From: RGIG1666 sp045595745
GTDB lineage: Bacteria; Bacillota; Clostridia; UBA1381; UBA9506
Reading direction: 5' to 3'
Assembly (NCBI GenBank): GCA_045595745.1
Contig: JAZOBB010000038.1
Location: forward strand, 1 to 28,673
DNA: 28,673 nt
Position 1 is the first letter of the stretch, and every line of letters begins with the position of its first letter. This document shows positions 12,979 through 21,328 of the stretch, piece after piece. A program made the position numbers and the translations under genes. Below the pieces are notes generated by a model. It was given only the letters and a program-made list of their open reading frames with translations. It searched no databases and had not been told where the DNA came from.

Positions 12979-15159
12979 ATGGAACAAAATTTTACCGAAC
13001 AAAACATAACGCACGCACTTGAAAAAAACTATATGCCGTATGCAATGAGTGTTATAATTTCGCGTGCTATTCCTGAAATAGACGGATTTAAGCCGTCGCA
13101 CCGAAAACTGCTTTATACAATGTATAAAATGAATCTTCTTACTGGCAACCGCACAAAATCGTCAAATGTTGTGGGACAGACGATGAAATTAAATCCTCAC
13201 GGAGATATGGCGATTTATGAAACAATGGTGCGTTTAACGCGCGGTAACGGTGCACTTTTGCATCCGCTGGTTGATTCAAAGGGAAACTTTGGTATGCAGC
13301 AGTCGCGCGATATGGCATTTGCTGCACCGCGATATACTGAGGTCAAGCTCGATTCAATCTGTAGTGAAATTTTCAGCGATATTGATAAAAATACGGTTGA
13401 TTTTACAGATAACTATGATGGCACAATGAAAGAGCCGACTCTTTTGCCAACAACATTTCCTAATATTTTGGTTAATCCCAATCAGGGTATTGCGGTAGGT
13501 ATGGCATCTAACATTTGTAGCTTTAATTTAAACGAAATATGTAATACTACAATAGCATACTTAAAAGACCCCGAATGCGAGCTTAAAAGAACACTTATAG
13601 CTCCTGATTTTTCTACCGGTGCACAGCTTATTTACAAAGAAAGCGAAATCGACACAATATTTAAAACAGGTCGTGGAAGCTTTAAGCTTCGTGCTTGTTA
13701 TCAGTACGATAAAAAGAATAACTGCATCGAAATTACGGAAATTCCTTACACCACAACGGTTGAGGCTGTTATTGATAAAATTGTCGAGATGGTAAAGCAG
13801 GGCAAGCTAAAAGATATTTCGGATGTCCGTGACGAGACTGACTTAAAGGGTTTAAAATTAACACTTGATTTAAAAAGAGGAGTAGATGCTGAAAAACTGA
13901 TGGCACGTCTTTATAAGCAGACACCCTTAGAGGATTCATTCAGCTGTAATTTTAACATATTAATTGACGGCGCACCTCGTGTTATGGGCGTTCGCGAGAT
14001 TTTGGATGAGTGGAGCAAATTCCGCTTAGGTTGCATAAAACGCCGTTTAGAGTTTGACCTTGATAAAAAGAATCACCGTTTGCATCTTTTATTGGGTCTT
14101 GAAAAAATCTTGATGGATATAGACAAAGCGATTTCGATTATCCGAAATACAGAAGAAGAATCACAGGTTGTGCCAAATCTTATGTCGGGCTTTGGCATTG
14201 ATGCAATTCAGGCAGAGTTTATTGCCGAAATTAAGTTGCGCCATTTAAATAAAGAATATATTTTAAACCGCTTAAAAGATATAGATTCTTTAAAGAAAGA
14301 TATAAATGATTTGCAAAAAACTCTGGCAAGCAACGTTGCAATGAAGCATATAATTATTCGTGAACTCGAAGGCATTATGAAAAAATTTGGCGCAGAGCGT
14401 CGTACAAAGATTATATCGGAAGATGATGTTTTAGAGGTTGTAGAAGAAAGCTTTGTAGAGGACTATAACCTTAAAATGTTCTTAACCGAACAGAACTACT
14501 TAAAGAAAATATCATTGGTTTCTCTTCGTGCAAGCTCTGACCAAAAATTAAAAGAAGACGACAGAATTATTTGCTCGTGTGAGTGTTCAAATCGTGATGA
14601 GGCATTGTTCTTCAGTAACAAATGCAATGTATATAAAATGAAAATTAACGATATTCCTGATTGCAAGGCAAGTGTGCTGGGCGAATATTTGCCGAATCTT
14701 TTAGGAATGGAAGCTGATGAAAAAATAGTTTATATGGCAGTTACAGACGGTAAGTACGCAGGTAATATGCTGTTCTGCTTTGAAAACGGAAAAATGGCAA
14801 AGGTTCCTTTAGAAAGCTATGCCACAAAAACCAACCGCAAAAAACTTACTAATGCATATTATGCAAAATCGCCGCTTGCATCTGTGCGATACTTGCTAGA
14901 GGATACCGAGCTTGTTGCCTTTAGCAGCATAAATAAAGTATTAATTTTTGATACGGCGAAAATTCCTTTAAAGACTACAAGAAGTACTCAGGGTGTTCAG
15001 GTAATGACACCTAAAAAGGGCAGTGTAATAGCTAAGGTCGTAACACTTGATGAGGTAACGTTTACCGAGTTTGATTATTACAGAACTAAGAATATTCCTG
15101 CACGTGGTTCATATTTAAAAGATGATGATGTACAGGGTGAGCAGATTTCACTGTTATAA
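12979..15159 (+). CDS. Type IIA DNA topoisomerase, subunit A (ParC-like, divergent clostridial type)
   Basis: The 726-residue protein is the DNA-breaking and rejoining subunit of a gyrase/topoisomerase IV type enzyme. The N-terminal winged-helix/tower domain has MPYAMSVIISRAIPEIDGFKPSHRK (core SRAIPEIDGFKPSHR at 28-42). NPHGDMAIYETMV lies at 72-84 and the catalytic tyrosine in PRYTEVKL (R118, Y119). The IAVGMASNICSFNL region follows at about 175-188. A long coiled-coil region near 430-475 precedes a C-terminal beta-propeller-like domain lacking the gyrase box (QRRGGKG), which favours ParC-type function over supercoiling. The usual FGS-DGD-AAAMRYTE loop is replaced by FGMQQSRDMAFAAPRYTE. The serine at quinolone position 83 (E. 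coli GyrA numbering) is methionine here (M77). A B subunit is not adjacent. SD AGGAGGAAAGT precedes the ATG. Confidence 0.9.
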   Translation: MEQNFTEQNITHALEKNYMPYAMSVIISRAIPEIDGFKPSHRKLLYTMYKMNLLTGNRTKSSNVVGQTMKLNPHGDMAIYETMVRLTRGNGALLHPLVDSKGNFGMQQSRDMAFAAPRYTEVKLDSICSEIFSDIDKNTVDFTDNYDGTMKEPTLLPTTFPNILVNPNQGIAVGMASNICSFNLNEICNTTIAYLKDPECELKRTLIAPDFSTGAQLIYKESEIDTIFKTGRGSFKLRACYQYDKKNNCIEITEIPYTTTVEAVIDKIVEMVKQGKLKDISDVRDETDLKGLKLTLDLKRGVDAEKLMARLYKQTPLEDSFSCNFNILIDGAPRVMGVREILDEWSKFRLGCIKRRLEFDLDKKNHRLHLLLGLEKILMDIDKAISIIRNTEEESQVVPNLMSGFGIDAIQAEFIAEIKLRHLNKEYILNRLKDIDSLKKDINDLQKTLASNVAMKHIIIRELEGIMKKFGAERRTKIISEDDVLEVVEESFVEDYNLKMFLTEQNYLKKISLVSLRASSDQKLKEDDRIICSCECSNRDEALFFSNKCNVYKMKINDIPDCKASVLGEYLPNLLGMEADEKIVYMAVTDGKYAGNMLFCFENGKMAKVPLESYATKTNRKKLTNAYYAKSPLASVRYLLEDTELVAFSSINKVLIFDTAKIPLKTTRSTQGVQVMTPKKGSVIAKVVTLDEVTFTEFDYYRTKNIPARGSYLKDDDVQGEQISLL

Positions 15160-15203
15160 AAAACAAAGGGTTGCTGCATTAAGTTGCAGCAACCCTTTGT
15201 TTT
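15160..15203 (+). terminator. Strong intrinsic terminator after the topoisomerase gene
   Basis: A perfect 19-bp stem (15160-15178 with 15185-15203) around a six-base loop, containing CAAAGGGTTGCTGCA and ending in TTTT. It starts at the topoisomerase stop codon and isolates tcdA-topoisomerase from uvrC. Confidence 0.92.
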
Positions 15204-15230
15204 ATGTCGAATATGCAAGATAATATATTG

Positions 15231-15259
15231 TTGACGATACCTAAGATTTCTTATATAAT
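15231..15259 (+). promoter_or_regulatory. Sigma-A promoter of uvrC
   Basis: TTGACG (15231-15236), a 17-base spacer and a perfect TATAAT (15254-15259), just after the terminator. No clear LexA-type box (GAAC-N4-GTTC in Firmicutes) is visible near it. Confidence 0.85.
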
Positions 15260-15288
15260 AGAAGAAAAGGCAGAGAGGAGGGCGAAAT

Positions 15289-17154
15289 ATGGATAAAGAG
15301 CGATTGTCAAACATTCCCGAAGAGCCGGGAGTTTATCTTATGAAGGATAAAACGGGTAAAATTATTTATGTCGGAAAAGCCAAAATATTAAAAAACAGAG
15401 TTCGTCAATATTTTCAGAATCAAGAACGTCACGCACCTAAAGTACGTGCAATGGTAAGCAATATCCACGATTTTGAATACATAATAACCGACAGCGAATT
15501 AGAAGCTCTTATTTTAGAATGTAACTTGATTAAAAAACATCGCCCTTATTATAACATTCTGCTTAAAGATGATAAAAATTACCCTTACATAAAAGTTACC
15601 ATAAACGAGGATTTTCCCAAAATTTTTCTGTCAAGAAAAATGCTCAAAGATGGTGCAAAATATTTCGGGCCATACACATCGAGTGCCGCTGTGCGTGAGG
15701 CAATTGATATGGTAAGCAAGCTGTATAAAATACCTACTTGCAATATAAAGCTGCCTCGCGATATGGGTAAAAAACGAGCTTGCCTAAATGCTCACATAGG
15801 TCAATGTATTGCACCTTGTGAGAAAAACATTGCAAAGCAGGATTACAAAAAAATAATTTCAAATGCCTGCAATTTTTTAGATGGCGACCACGATGAGCTG
15901 ATATCCGATTTAGAACGTGATATGTATGTTGCATCGAACGATATGGAGTTTGAAAAGGCGGCAATATTAAGAGACAAGCTTTTGAGCATTAAAAAAATTG
16001 ATGAAAAACAGAAGATTATATCAGAACGTCAGGCAGACGAAGATGCAATCGGCTTTTACCGCCAGGAAAACAAAACCTTTGCAGAGGTATTCTTTATCCG
16101 CCGTGGCAGGCTGCTGGGCAGGCATCTTGCAATACTGGACAAGACTAAGGATTTGTTAGAAAGTGAAATAGCTGCCGACTTTTTAAAGCAGTTTTATCAC
16201 GAAGCAAGCTATATACCCAAAAATATTTATATTCAATATGACTGTGATGAGCTTGAATTGATTTCCCAATGGCTTACAAGTAAAAAGGGTCAAAAGGTAT
16301 TGGTATCGTGCCCGAAACGCGGAGAAAAGAAAAATATAGTTGAAATGGCATATAAAAATGCACGTCAGGCGGCGGTAGATTACATATTAAAAAGGTCAGA
16401 CACTAAAAAAAGCATAAGCAAAACTATTTTAAAGCTAAAAGAAGAGCTGGCACTGCCTACACCGCCTTACAGAATAGAGTCGTATGACATATCAAACACG
16501 AGCGGCACAGACAGTGTTGGCTCGATGGTGGTTTTTATTGACGGACAACCTGCAAAAAGATTTTATAGAAGATTTAAAATCGAAACTGTTGAGGGCAGTG
16601 ACGATTATAAAAGTATGGCAGAGGTTATCTATCGACGCATTAAAAATGCCCGTGAAGAAGAATTACTTATTGAAAAAGGTGAGCTTTCGCGCGATGAGGC
16701 AAAATTTTTGCCTAAGCCTGACTGCATATTTTTAGATGGCGGTAAGGGTCATTTAAGCGTAGTTTCAGAGCTTATGGAGCTGCTCGACCAGGATATAGCA
16801 TTGTTTGGTATGGTAAAAGACGAAAAACACAGAACTCGGGCATTAATTAATATTAATAACGAGGAGATTGCATTTAAAAAATCCTCAGAAGCATTTGCAC
16901 TTATCACGCGTATACAAGACGAGGTGCATCGTTTTGCAATTGATTATCATAAAAAACTGCGCAAAAAAACTATGACCGGTTCTGTACTTGAAGAAATTGA
17001 TGGAGTAGGACCCGGAACAAGAAAAAAATTAATGAAACACTTTAAAACTATGACAGCGATAAAAACTGCCGAAAAGGCTGATATTATGCGTGTTCCGGGA
17101 ATTTCAGAAAAAACAGCTGAAAATATTTACAATTTTTTTACTAAAAAAACTTGA
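15289..17154 (+). CDS. uvrC: Excinuclease ABC subunit C
   Basis: The nuclease of nucleotide excision repair, which makes both incisions at a lesion marked by UvrAB. The 621 residues are the normal length. Domain order is typical. An N-terminal GIY-YIG nuclease covers about residues 12-92 (GVYLMKD, IIYVGKAK, RVRQYF). A UVR (UvrB-binding) motif lies at about 198-240 (ASNDMEFEKAAILRDKL). The RNase H-like endonuclease has D400 in YDISNTSGTDSVGSMVVF, LDGGKGH and DEVHRFAIDYH. Tandem helix-hairpin-helix motifs fill residues 568-616 (GVGPGTRKKL, VPGISEKTAENI). The ATG at 15289 has AGAGGAGGGCGAAAT upstream. It is monocistronic at its 5' end, while its stop codon lies inside the -35 of the plsX promoter. 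Confidence 0.97.
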   Translation: MDKERLSNIPEEPGVYLMKDKTGKIIYVGKAKILKNRVRQYFQNQERHAPKVRAMVSNIHDFEYIITDSELEALILECNLIKKHRPYYNILLKDDKNYPYIKVTINEDFPKIFLSRKMLKDGAKYFGPYTSSAAVREAIDMVSKLYKIPTCNIKLPRDMGKKRACLNAHIGQCIAPCEKNIAKQDYKKIISNACNFLDGDHDELISDLERDMYVASNDMEFEKAAILRDKLLSIKKIDEKQKIISERQADEDAIGFYRQENKTFAEVFFIRRGRLLGRHLAILDKTKDLLESEIAADFLKQFYHEASYIPKNIYIQYDCDELELISQWLTSKKGQKVLVSCPKRGEKKNIVEMAYKNARQAAVDYILKRSDTKKSISKTILKLKEELALPTPPYRIESYDISNTSGTDSVGSMVVFIDGQPAKRFYRRFKIETVEGSDDYKSMAEVIYRRIKNAREEELLIEKGELSRDEAKFLPKPDCIFLDGGKGHLSVVSELMELLDQDIALFGMVKDEKHRTRALININNEEIAFKKSSEAFALITRIQDEVHRFAIDYHKKLRKKTMTGSVLEEIDGVGPGTRKKLMKHFKTMTAIKTAEKADIMRVPGISEKTAENIYNFFTKKT

Positions 17155-17179
17155 AATTTACTTGATTTTATAATATACT
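17151..17179 (+). promoter_or_regulatory. Sigma-A promoter of the plsX-fab operon
   Basis: TTGAAA (17151-17156, overlapping the uvrC stop), a 17-base spacer and TATACT (17174-17179). A second overlapping candidate is TTGATT (17162-17167) with GATAAT (17184-17189) at 16 bases. Either would place the inverted repeat at 17202-17216 just downstream of the start. Confidence 0.65.
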
Positions 17180-17201
17180 TTTTGATAATGTAGGTGTTAA
17201 T

Positions 17202-17216
17202 ACTACAATATGTAGT
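17202..17216. promoter_or_regulatory. Candidate operator before plsX
   Basis: ACTACA-ATA-TGTAGT is a perfect 6-bp inverted repeat with a three-base centre, set in a wider partly symmetric TAATAC...GTATTA context. It lies between the promoter and the plsX ribosome binding site, a roadblock position. It does not match the FapR consensus I know (TTAGTACC-type) nor FabT boxes, so the regulator is unknown. Confidence 0.42.
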
Positions 17217-17243
17217 GTATTATGAAGAAAAGAAGGGTGAAAT

Positions 17244-18242
17244 ATGCGGATAGTTGTGGATGCCTATGGCGGAGACAATGCCCCGTCAGAAGTTATTAAA
17301 GGCTGTGTTATGGCAGCAAACGAGCTTGATGTTCAAATTATTTTGACAGGGAAAGAAAGTGAAATAGCCAAACTATTAAAAGAGGAAAGCTATCCTAAAG
17401 AAAAAATTACCATAAAAAATGCAGAAGAAGTAATTACAAATGACGACAGTCCCGTAAGCGCAATAAGAACAAAAAAAGACTCATCTATGGTTGTTGCTCT
17501 TAATATGGTTAAAGAAAAAGAGGCAGATGCCATGGTTTCTGCAGGTAATACCGGTGCATATTTTGCAGGTGCATTCCGCATTTTGGGAAGAATTAAAGGA
17601 GTAAAAAGACCGGCCTTAGCTACTTTTGTGCCTAATATTGTTTCGGGCAGCATTGCACTTGATGTTGGTGCAAACACCGATTGTAAGCCTGAGCATCTTG
17701 TGCAGTTTGCACGTATGGGCTCACTTTATGCTGAGCATGTTTTAAAAATAGAAAATCCACGTGTCGGACTTGTAAACATAGGTGCAGAGTCGGGCAAAGG
17801 TGATGAACTTTCTAAGACTACATACCAGCTTCTTTCTGAAAGTGATATTAATTTTACAGGTAATATCGAGGCTCGTCAGATTCCGTTTGGTGATGCTGAC
17901 GTTATAGTATGCGACGGCTTTGTCGGAAACGTAATTTTAAAGCTTATGGAGGGCGAGGCTCAGGCCTTGTTCGGAATGCTTAAAGAAGTTTTTGTTAAAA
18001 ACATTTTTACTAAGCTTTCGTATTTAATATTAAAGCCCGGACTTCGTAATTTAAAGAAAAAAATGGATTATGCAGAGTACGGCGGAGCACCTATATTAGG
18101 AATAGACGGTGTAGTTATTAAGACACACGGAAGTGCTAAAGCAAAAGCATTTTATAATGCAGTAAAGAGCGCGGTTGTTTTTGCAGAATCAGGTGTGATT
18201 GAAAAAATCAAATCACAGCTGACAGAGCAAGAGGAGGAATAA
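17244..18242 (+). CDS. plsX: Phosphate acyltransferase PlsX
   Basis: It makes acyl-phosphate from acyl-ACP, the donor for PlsY in phosphatidic acid synthesis, and so links fatty acid synthesis to phospholipid synthesis. The 332 residues are normal. The N-terminal glycine-rich motif reads VVDAYGGDNAPSEVIKG (residues 4-20); relatives usually have DAMGGD. Other family blocks are VSAGNTGAYFAGA, KRPALATFVP, DVGANTDCKPEHLVQFA (core DVGANTDCKP) and VCDGFVGNVILKLMEG (core VCDGFVGNV). ATG at 17244 follows AAGAAGGGTGAAAT. It opens the operon, with fabH 5 bases downstream, the standard Firmicutes order, although neither a fapR nor an rpmF gene precedes it. Confidence 0.96.
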   Translation: MRIVVDAYGGDNAPSEVIKGCVMAANELDVQIILTGKESEIAKLLKEESYPKEKITIKNAEEVITNDDSPVSAIRTKKDSSMVVALNMVKEKEADAMVSAGNTGAYFAGAFRILGRIKGVKRPALATFVPNIVSGSIALDVGANTDCKPEHLVQFARMGSLYAEHVLKIENPRVGLVNIGAESGKGDELSKTTYQLLSESDINFTGNIEARQIPFGDADVIVCDGFVGNVILKLMEGEAQALFGMLKEVFVKNIFTKLSYLILKPGLRNLKKKMDYAEYGGAPILGIDGVVIKTHGSAKAKAFYNAVKSAVVFAESGVIEKIKSQLTEQEEE

Positions 18243-18247
18243 AAATA

Positions 18248-19225
18248 ATGAATGCTAAGGTTATTGGCGTGGGTAAATATTTGCCTGAGCGAATCTTAAC
18301 AAATTTTGACCTTGAAAAAATGGTAGATACATCAGATGAATGGATTACAAAAAGAACAGGAATAAAAGAACGCCACATTGCACGCGATGACGAGTTTGCA
18401 ACAGATATGGCAATTATCGCCGCTAAAGAGGCGATAGAAGATTCAGGTCTTTGTGTAGAAGATATAGACCTTATTTTGGTTTCAACTGTTTCAGCAGAGC
18501 TTGTTACACCGACAGTATCCTGTCAGGTCCAAAAAGGGCTGGGAGCGATAAATGCGGCGGCAATTGATATGAATACAGCCTGCTCGGGCTTTGTTTCGGC
18601 AATGATTATAGCTCAGCAGTTTATAAAAGCAGAAGCATATCGCAATATTTTAGTTATCGGTAGCGATACAATGTCTAAATATACCGATTGGGAGGAACGC
18701 ACCTCGTGTGTGCTCTTTGGTGACGGTGCTGGTGCGGCTGTTGTTACTGCGTGTGATGACGGTGATGGCATTTTAGCCTTTGAAATGGGCGCAAACGGCG
18801 AAAAGGGCGATGTGTTATCTATCCCCAGCTTAAAGTTCTCTGAAGAAGATATCGCACGTCGCGGCGGCGAGAAAAAACGCACTTTCTGGATGGACGGCAG
18901 TGAGGTATTTAAGTTTGCTGTTCGTATTATGGGCGATTCTATGCTTCGAACACTTGAAAAAGCAGGTATGACGATTAATGATTTAGATTTATTAATACCG
19001 CATCAGGCAAATATCCGTATAGTTGACGGTTCTATTAAAAGATTAAGCTTAGAACCGGATAAGGTGTTTACCAATATCGAAAAAACCGGCAATATCTCAA
19101 GTGCGTGTGTTCCTGTTGCACTTTGCGAGGCTATTAAAGAGGGCAAAGCAAAAAAAGGCGACACAATAGGCTTGGTTGGTTTTGGCGGTGGCTTAACCTG
19201 GTCATCATTAGTGATGAAAATTTAA
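18248..19225 (+). CDS. fabH: 3-oxoacyl-ACP synthase III
   Basis: It condenses an acyl-CoA primer with malonyl-ACP to start fatty acid synthesis. In Gram-positives the primers are often branched, which would tie in with branched-chain amino acid metabolism. The 325-residue length is standard. The catalytic triad is complete: C112 in MNTACSGFVSA, H252 in PHQANIRI and N282 in TGNISSACVPVAL. GFGGGLTWSS near the C-terminus is the typical active-site glycine loop. ATG at 18248 follows GAGGAGGAATAAAAATA, which overlaps the end of plsX, so the two are translationally close. Confidence 0.97.
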   Translation: MNAKVIGVGKYLPERILTNFDLEKMVDTSDEWITKRTGIKERHIARDDEFATDMAIIAAKEAIEDSGLCVEDIDLILVSTVSAELVTPTVSCQVQKGLGAINAAAIDMNTACSGFVSAMIIAQQFIKAEAYRNILVIGSDTMSKYTDWEERTSCVLFGDGAGAAVVTACDDGDGILAFEMGANGEKGDVLSIPSLKFSEEDIARRGGEKKRTFWMDGSEVFKFAVRIMGDSMLRTLEKAGMTINDLDLLIPHQANIRIVDGSIKRLSLEPDKVFTNIEKTGNISSACVPVALCEAIKEGKAKKGDTIGLVGFGGGLTWSSLVMKI

Positions 19226-19241
19226 TTTGGAGTGTGAATTT

Positions 19242-20174
19242 ATGAGCAAAACAGCATTTTTGTTCTCCGGTCAGGGTGCGCAGACAGTTGGTATGGGAAA
19301 AGAGCTAGCCGAAAACTTTTCTGTAGCTAACGAGGTTTTTGATATAGCAAGCGAAGCACTCGGTATGGATATGAAAAAAATGATTTGGGAAAGTGATGAA
19401 GAAACTCTTAAAATAACTGAAAATACACAACCTGCAATCGTTACAATGAGCATAGCGGCATTTCGTGTGCTCGAGCAGGAGGGTGTTAAAGCAGATGTAG
19501 TAGCGGGCTTAAGCCTTGGTGAATATTCTGCACACGTTGCGGCAGAATCAGTAGATTTTAAAGATGCCGTAAAATTGGTAAGAAAACGCGGAAAATATAT
19601 GCAAGAGGAAGTTCCTGTCGGCAAAGGTGCAATGGCAGCTGTTATGGGAATGGATGACGAAGCGGTATATGCCGTTTGTGAAAAAGCTAAGGAGTTTGGA
19701 ATCGTATCTCCGGCAAACTTTAACTGTCCGGGACAGATAACAGTTGCAGGCGAAACCGCCGCAGTTGAAAAGGCTTGCGAAATTGCAAAAGAAATGGGCG
19801 CAAAACGTGCGCTGATGCTTCCTGTAAGCGCACCATTTCATTGCGAAATGCTTATAGGTGCAGGCGAAAAGCTTGCAAAAGAGATGGAAAACGTAACCTT
19901 TGGCGAAATGAAGATTCCGCTTATTACAAACGTAACCGCAGACTATGTTAAATCTGCTGACGATATAAAGCCGCTTTTGGTTAAGCAGGTTTCGTCAAGT
20001 GTTCTGTGGGAAAAAAGTATAAACCGTATGCTTTCTGACGGTGTGGAAACCTTTATCGAGGTTGGCCCTGGCAAAGCACTTAGCGGATTTATGAAAAAAA
20101 TTAACAAAGAGGCTTTAGTGTACAATGTAGAAGATTTAAAATCTTTGCAGGCTACACTCGAGGCAGTTAAATAA
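19242..20174 (+). CDS. fabD: Malonyl-CoA:ACP transacylase
   Basis: It loads malonyl groups from CoA onto acyl carrier protein. The 310-residue enzyme has FLFSGQGAQTVGMG (residues 6-19), the nucleophile S91 in AGLSLGEYSA, the substrate-binding arginine near 116, and the catalytic H200 in PVSAPFHCEML. I choose the ATG at 19242, preceded by TTGGAGTGTGAATTT. An upstream TTG in the same frame lies inside that ribosome binding site and would add five residues foreign to the family. It lies 16 bases after fabH and 12 before fabG. Confidence 0.96.
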   Translation: MSKTAFLFSGQGAQTVGMGKELAENFSVANEVFDIASEALGMDMKKMIWESDEETLKITENTQPAIVTMSIAAFRVLEQEGVKADVVAGLSLGEYSAHVAAESVDFKDAVKLVRKRGKYMQEEVPVGKGAMAAVMGMDDEAVYAVCEKAKEFGIVSPANFNCPGQITVAGETAAVEKACEIAKEMGAKRALMLPVSAPFHCEMLIGAGEKLAKEMENVTFGEMKIPLITNVTADYVKSADDIKPLLVKQVSSSVLWEKSINRMLSDGVETFIEVGPGKALSGFMKKINKEALVYNVEDLKSLQATLEAVK

Positions 20175-20186
20175 CGAGGTGAAAAA

Positions 20187-20942
20187 ATGAGTATAGAGCT
20201 TGATTTAACAGGAAAAACAGCCCTTATTACCGGCGCGGGACGAGGCATTGGTCGTGACATAGCAAGAAAATTATCATCTATGGGTGCAAACATCGTTATA
20301 AATGATATTGCATCATCAACCGATGCAGATAATGCGGCAGAAGAGCTTATAAAAGCCGGTGGCAATGCTATTTGCTTAAAAGGTGACGTAAGAAATTACG
20401 AAGAAATTGAAAAAATTATTAAAAATACTCTTGACAAATTCTCTACAATTGATATATTAGTAAATAATGCAGGTATTACAAAAGACGGTCTGATGATGCG
20501 AATGAGCGAAGATGACTGGGATGCAGTTTTAGATATTAACTTAAAGGGTGCATTTCATACCATTAAGGCCGTTACACGTCCGATGATGAAGCAGAGAAGC
20601 GGAACAATAATTAACGTTGCATCTATCGTTGGTGTAATGGGTAACGCGGGTCAGGCAAACTATGTTGCATCAAAAGCAGGTCTTATTGGTCTTACCAAAA
20701 CAACCGCAAAAGAGCTGTCATCACGTGGAATAACCTGTAATGCAGTAGCACCGGGCTTTATTCGTTCGGCTATGACAGACCAGCTTACCGATGCGGTAAA
20801 GCAGGAATATTTTAAGGCAATTCCGCTTGCGCGTTTCGGCGAGACTGAAGATGTTGCAAACGTAGTTGCATTTTTGGCAAGTGATTTAGCAAAATACATT
20901 ACCGGTCAGGTCATTCATATTGACGGTGGTCTTGTAATGTAA
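20187..20942 (+). CDS. fabG: 3-oxoacyl-ACP reductase
   Basis: NADPH-dependent reductase of the elongation cycle, a short-chain dehydrogenase of 251 residues. The cofactor loop is TGAGRGIGRD (15-24), followed by NNAG (93-96). The catalytic serine is S146 in NVASIVG, with Y159 and K163 in YVASKAG. The PGFIRSAMTDQL segment and the C-terminal TGQVIHIDGG are typical of FabG rather than of other members of the superfamily. ATG at 20187 follows ACGAGGTGAAAAA. Confidence 0.96.
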   Translation: MSIELDLTGKTALITGAGRGIGRDIARKLSSMGANIVINDIASSTDADNAAEELIKAGGNAICLKGDVRNYEEIEKIIKNTLDKFSTIDILVNNAGITKDGLMMRMSEDDWDAVLDINLKGAFHTIKAVTRPMMKQRSGTIINVASIVGVMGNAGQANYVASKAGLIGLTKTTAKELSSRGITCNAVAPGFIRSAMTDQLTDAVKQEYFKAIPLARFGETEDVANVVAFLASDLAKYITGQVIHIDGGLVM

Positions 20943-20975
20943 TAATATTTATATTCTATTTTGGAGGTGAAAAGT

Positions 20976-21203
20976 ATGGAATTTGAAAAGGTAAGAGACA
21001 TTATCGTTGAGCAGTTGGGCGTTGAAGAAAGCGCAGTTGTACCGGAGGCATCTTTTATTGATGATTTAGGTGCAGATTCTTTGGATATCGTTGAGTTAAT
21101 TATGGCTTTAGAAGAGGAATTCGACATCGAAATCCCCGATGGAGAGGCTGAAAACATCAAGGTTGTATCCGATGTAGTCAACTATATTAAAGCAAATGCG
21201 TAA
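20976..21203 (+). CDS. acpP: Acyl carrier protein
   Basis: The 75-residue acidic four-helix carrier that holds growing acyl chains on 4'-phosphopantetheine. The attachment serine is S35 in GADSLDIVELIMALEEEF (core GADSLDIVEL). I use the ATG at 20976, eight bases after GGAGGTG. A TTG fifteen bases upstream lies within the ribosome binding site and would give a non-family extension. It is directly followed by an intrinsic terminator, so acpP probably ends the most abundant transcript of the operon, in line with the high ACP demand of cells. Confidence 0.96.
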   Translation: MEFEKVRDIIVEQLGVEESAVVPEASFIDDLGADSLDIVELIMALEEEFDIEIPDGEAENIKVVSDVVNYIKANA

Positions 21204-21226
21204 TAACGATGAATTAGGATACATCG

Positions 21227-21258
21227 AAAAAGTCCCGTTAATTAAGCGGGACTTTTTT
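21227..21258 (+). terminator. Intrinsic terminator between acpP and fabF
   Basis: An 11-bp stem (AAAAAGTCCCG at 21227-21237 with CGGGACTTTTT at 21247-21257) and a run of six T. A smaller inverted repeat CGATG...CATCG (21207-21226) precedes it. Termination is probably partial, because no strong promoter is recognised before fabF. Confidence 0.88.
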
Positions 21259-21276
21259 GAAAAAAGTCAACTAAGT

Positions 21277-21301
21277 CAAAGCATACAGTTATGATGCTTT
21301 G
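21277..21301 (+). promoter_or_regulatory. Hairpin in the fabF leader
   Basis: CAAAGCAT (21277-21284) and ATGCTTTG (21294-21301) form an 8-bp stem around a nine-base loop, 15 bases before the fabF ribosome binding site. The sequence just before it repeats AAGTCAA twice (21264-21270 and 21273-21279). It could be an operator palindrome or an RNA structure; no U-tract follows. Confidence 0.4.
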
Positions 21302-21328
21302 GTCTTTGATATATTTGGAGGTAACATA

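Noticed and set aside
15236..15288. LexA-type operator before uvrC
   Set aside because: No GAAC-N4-GTTC-like sequence is found near the promoter, so SOS control is not supported.
19943..20365. Minus-strand open frame of 140 codons across fabD and fabG
   Set aside because: It lies antisense over two genes with intact motifs and has low-complexity S/A/P-rich content typical of shadow frames.
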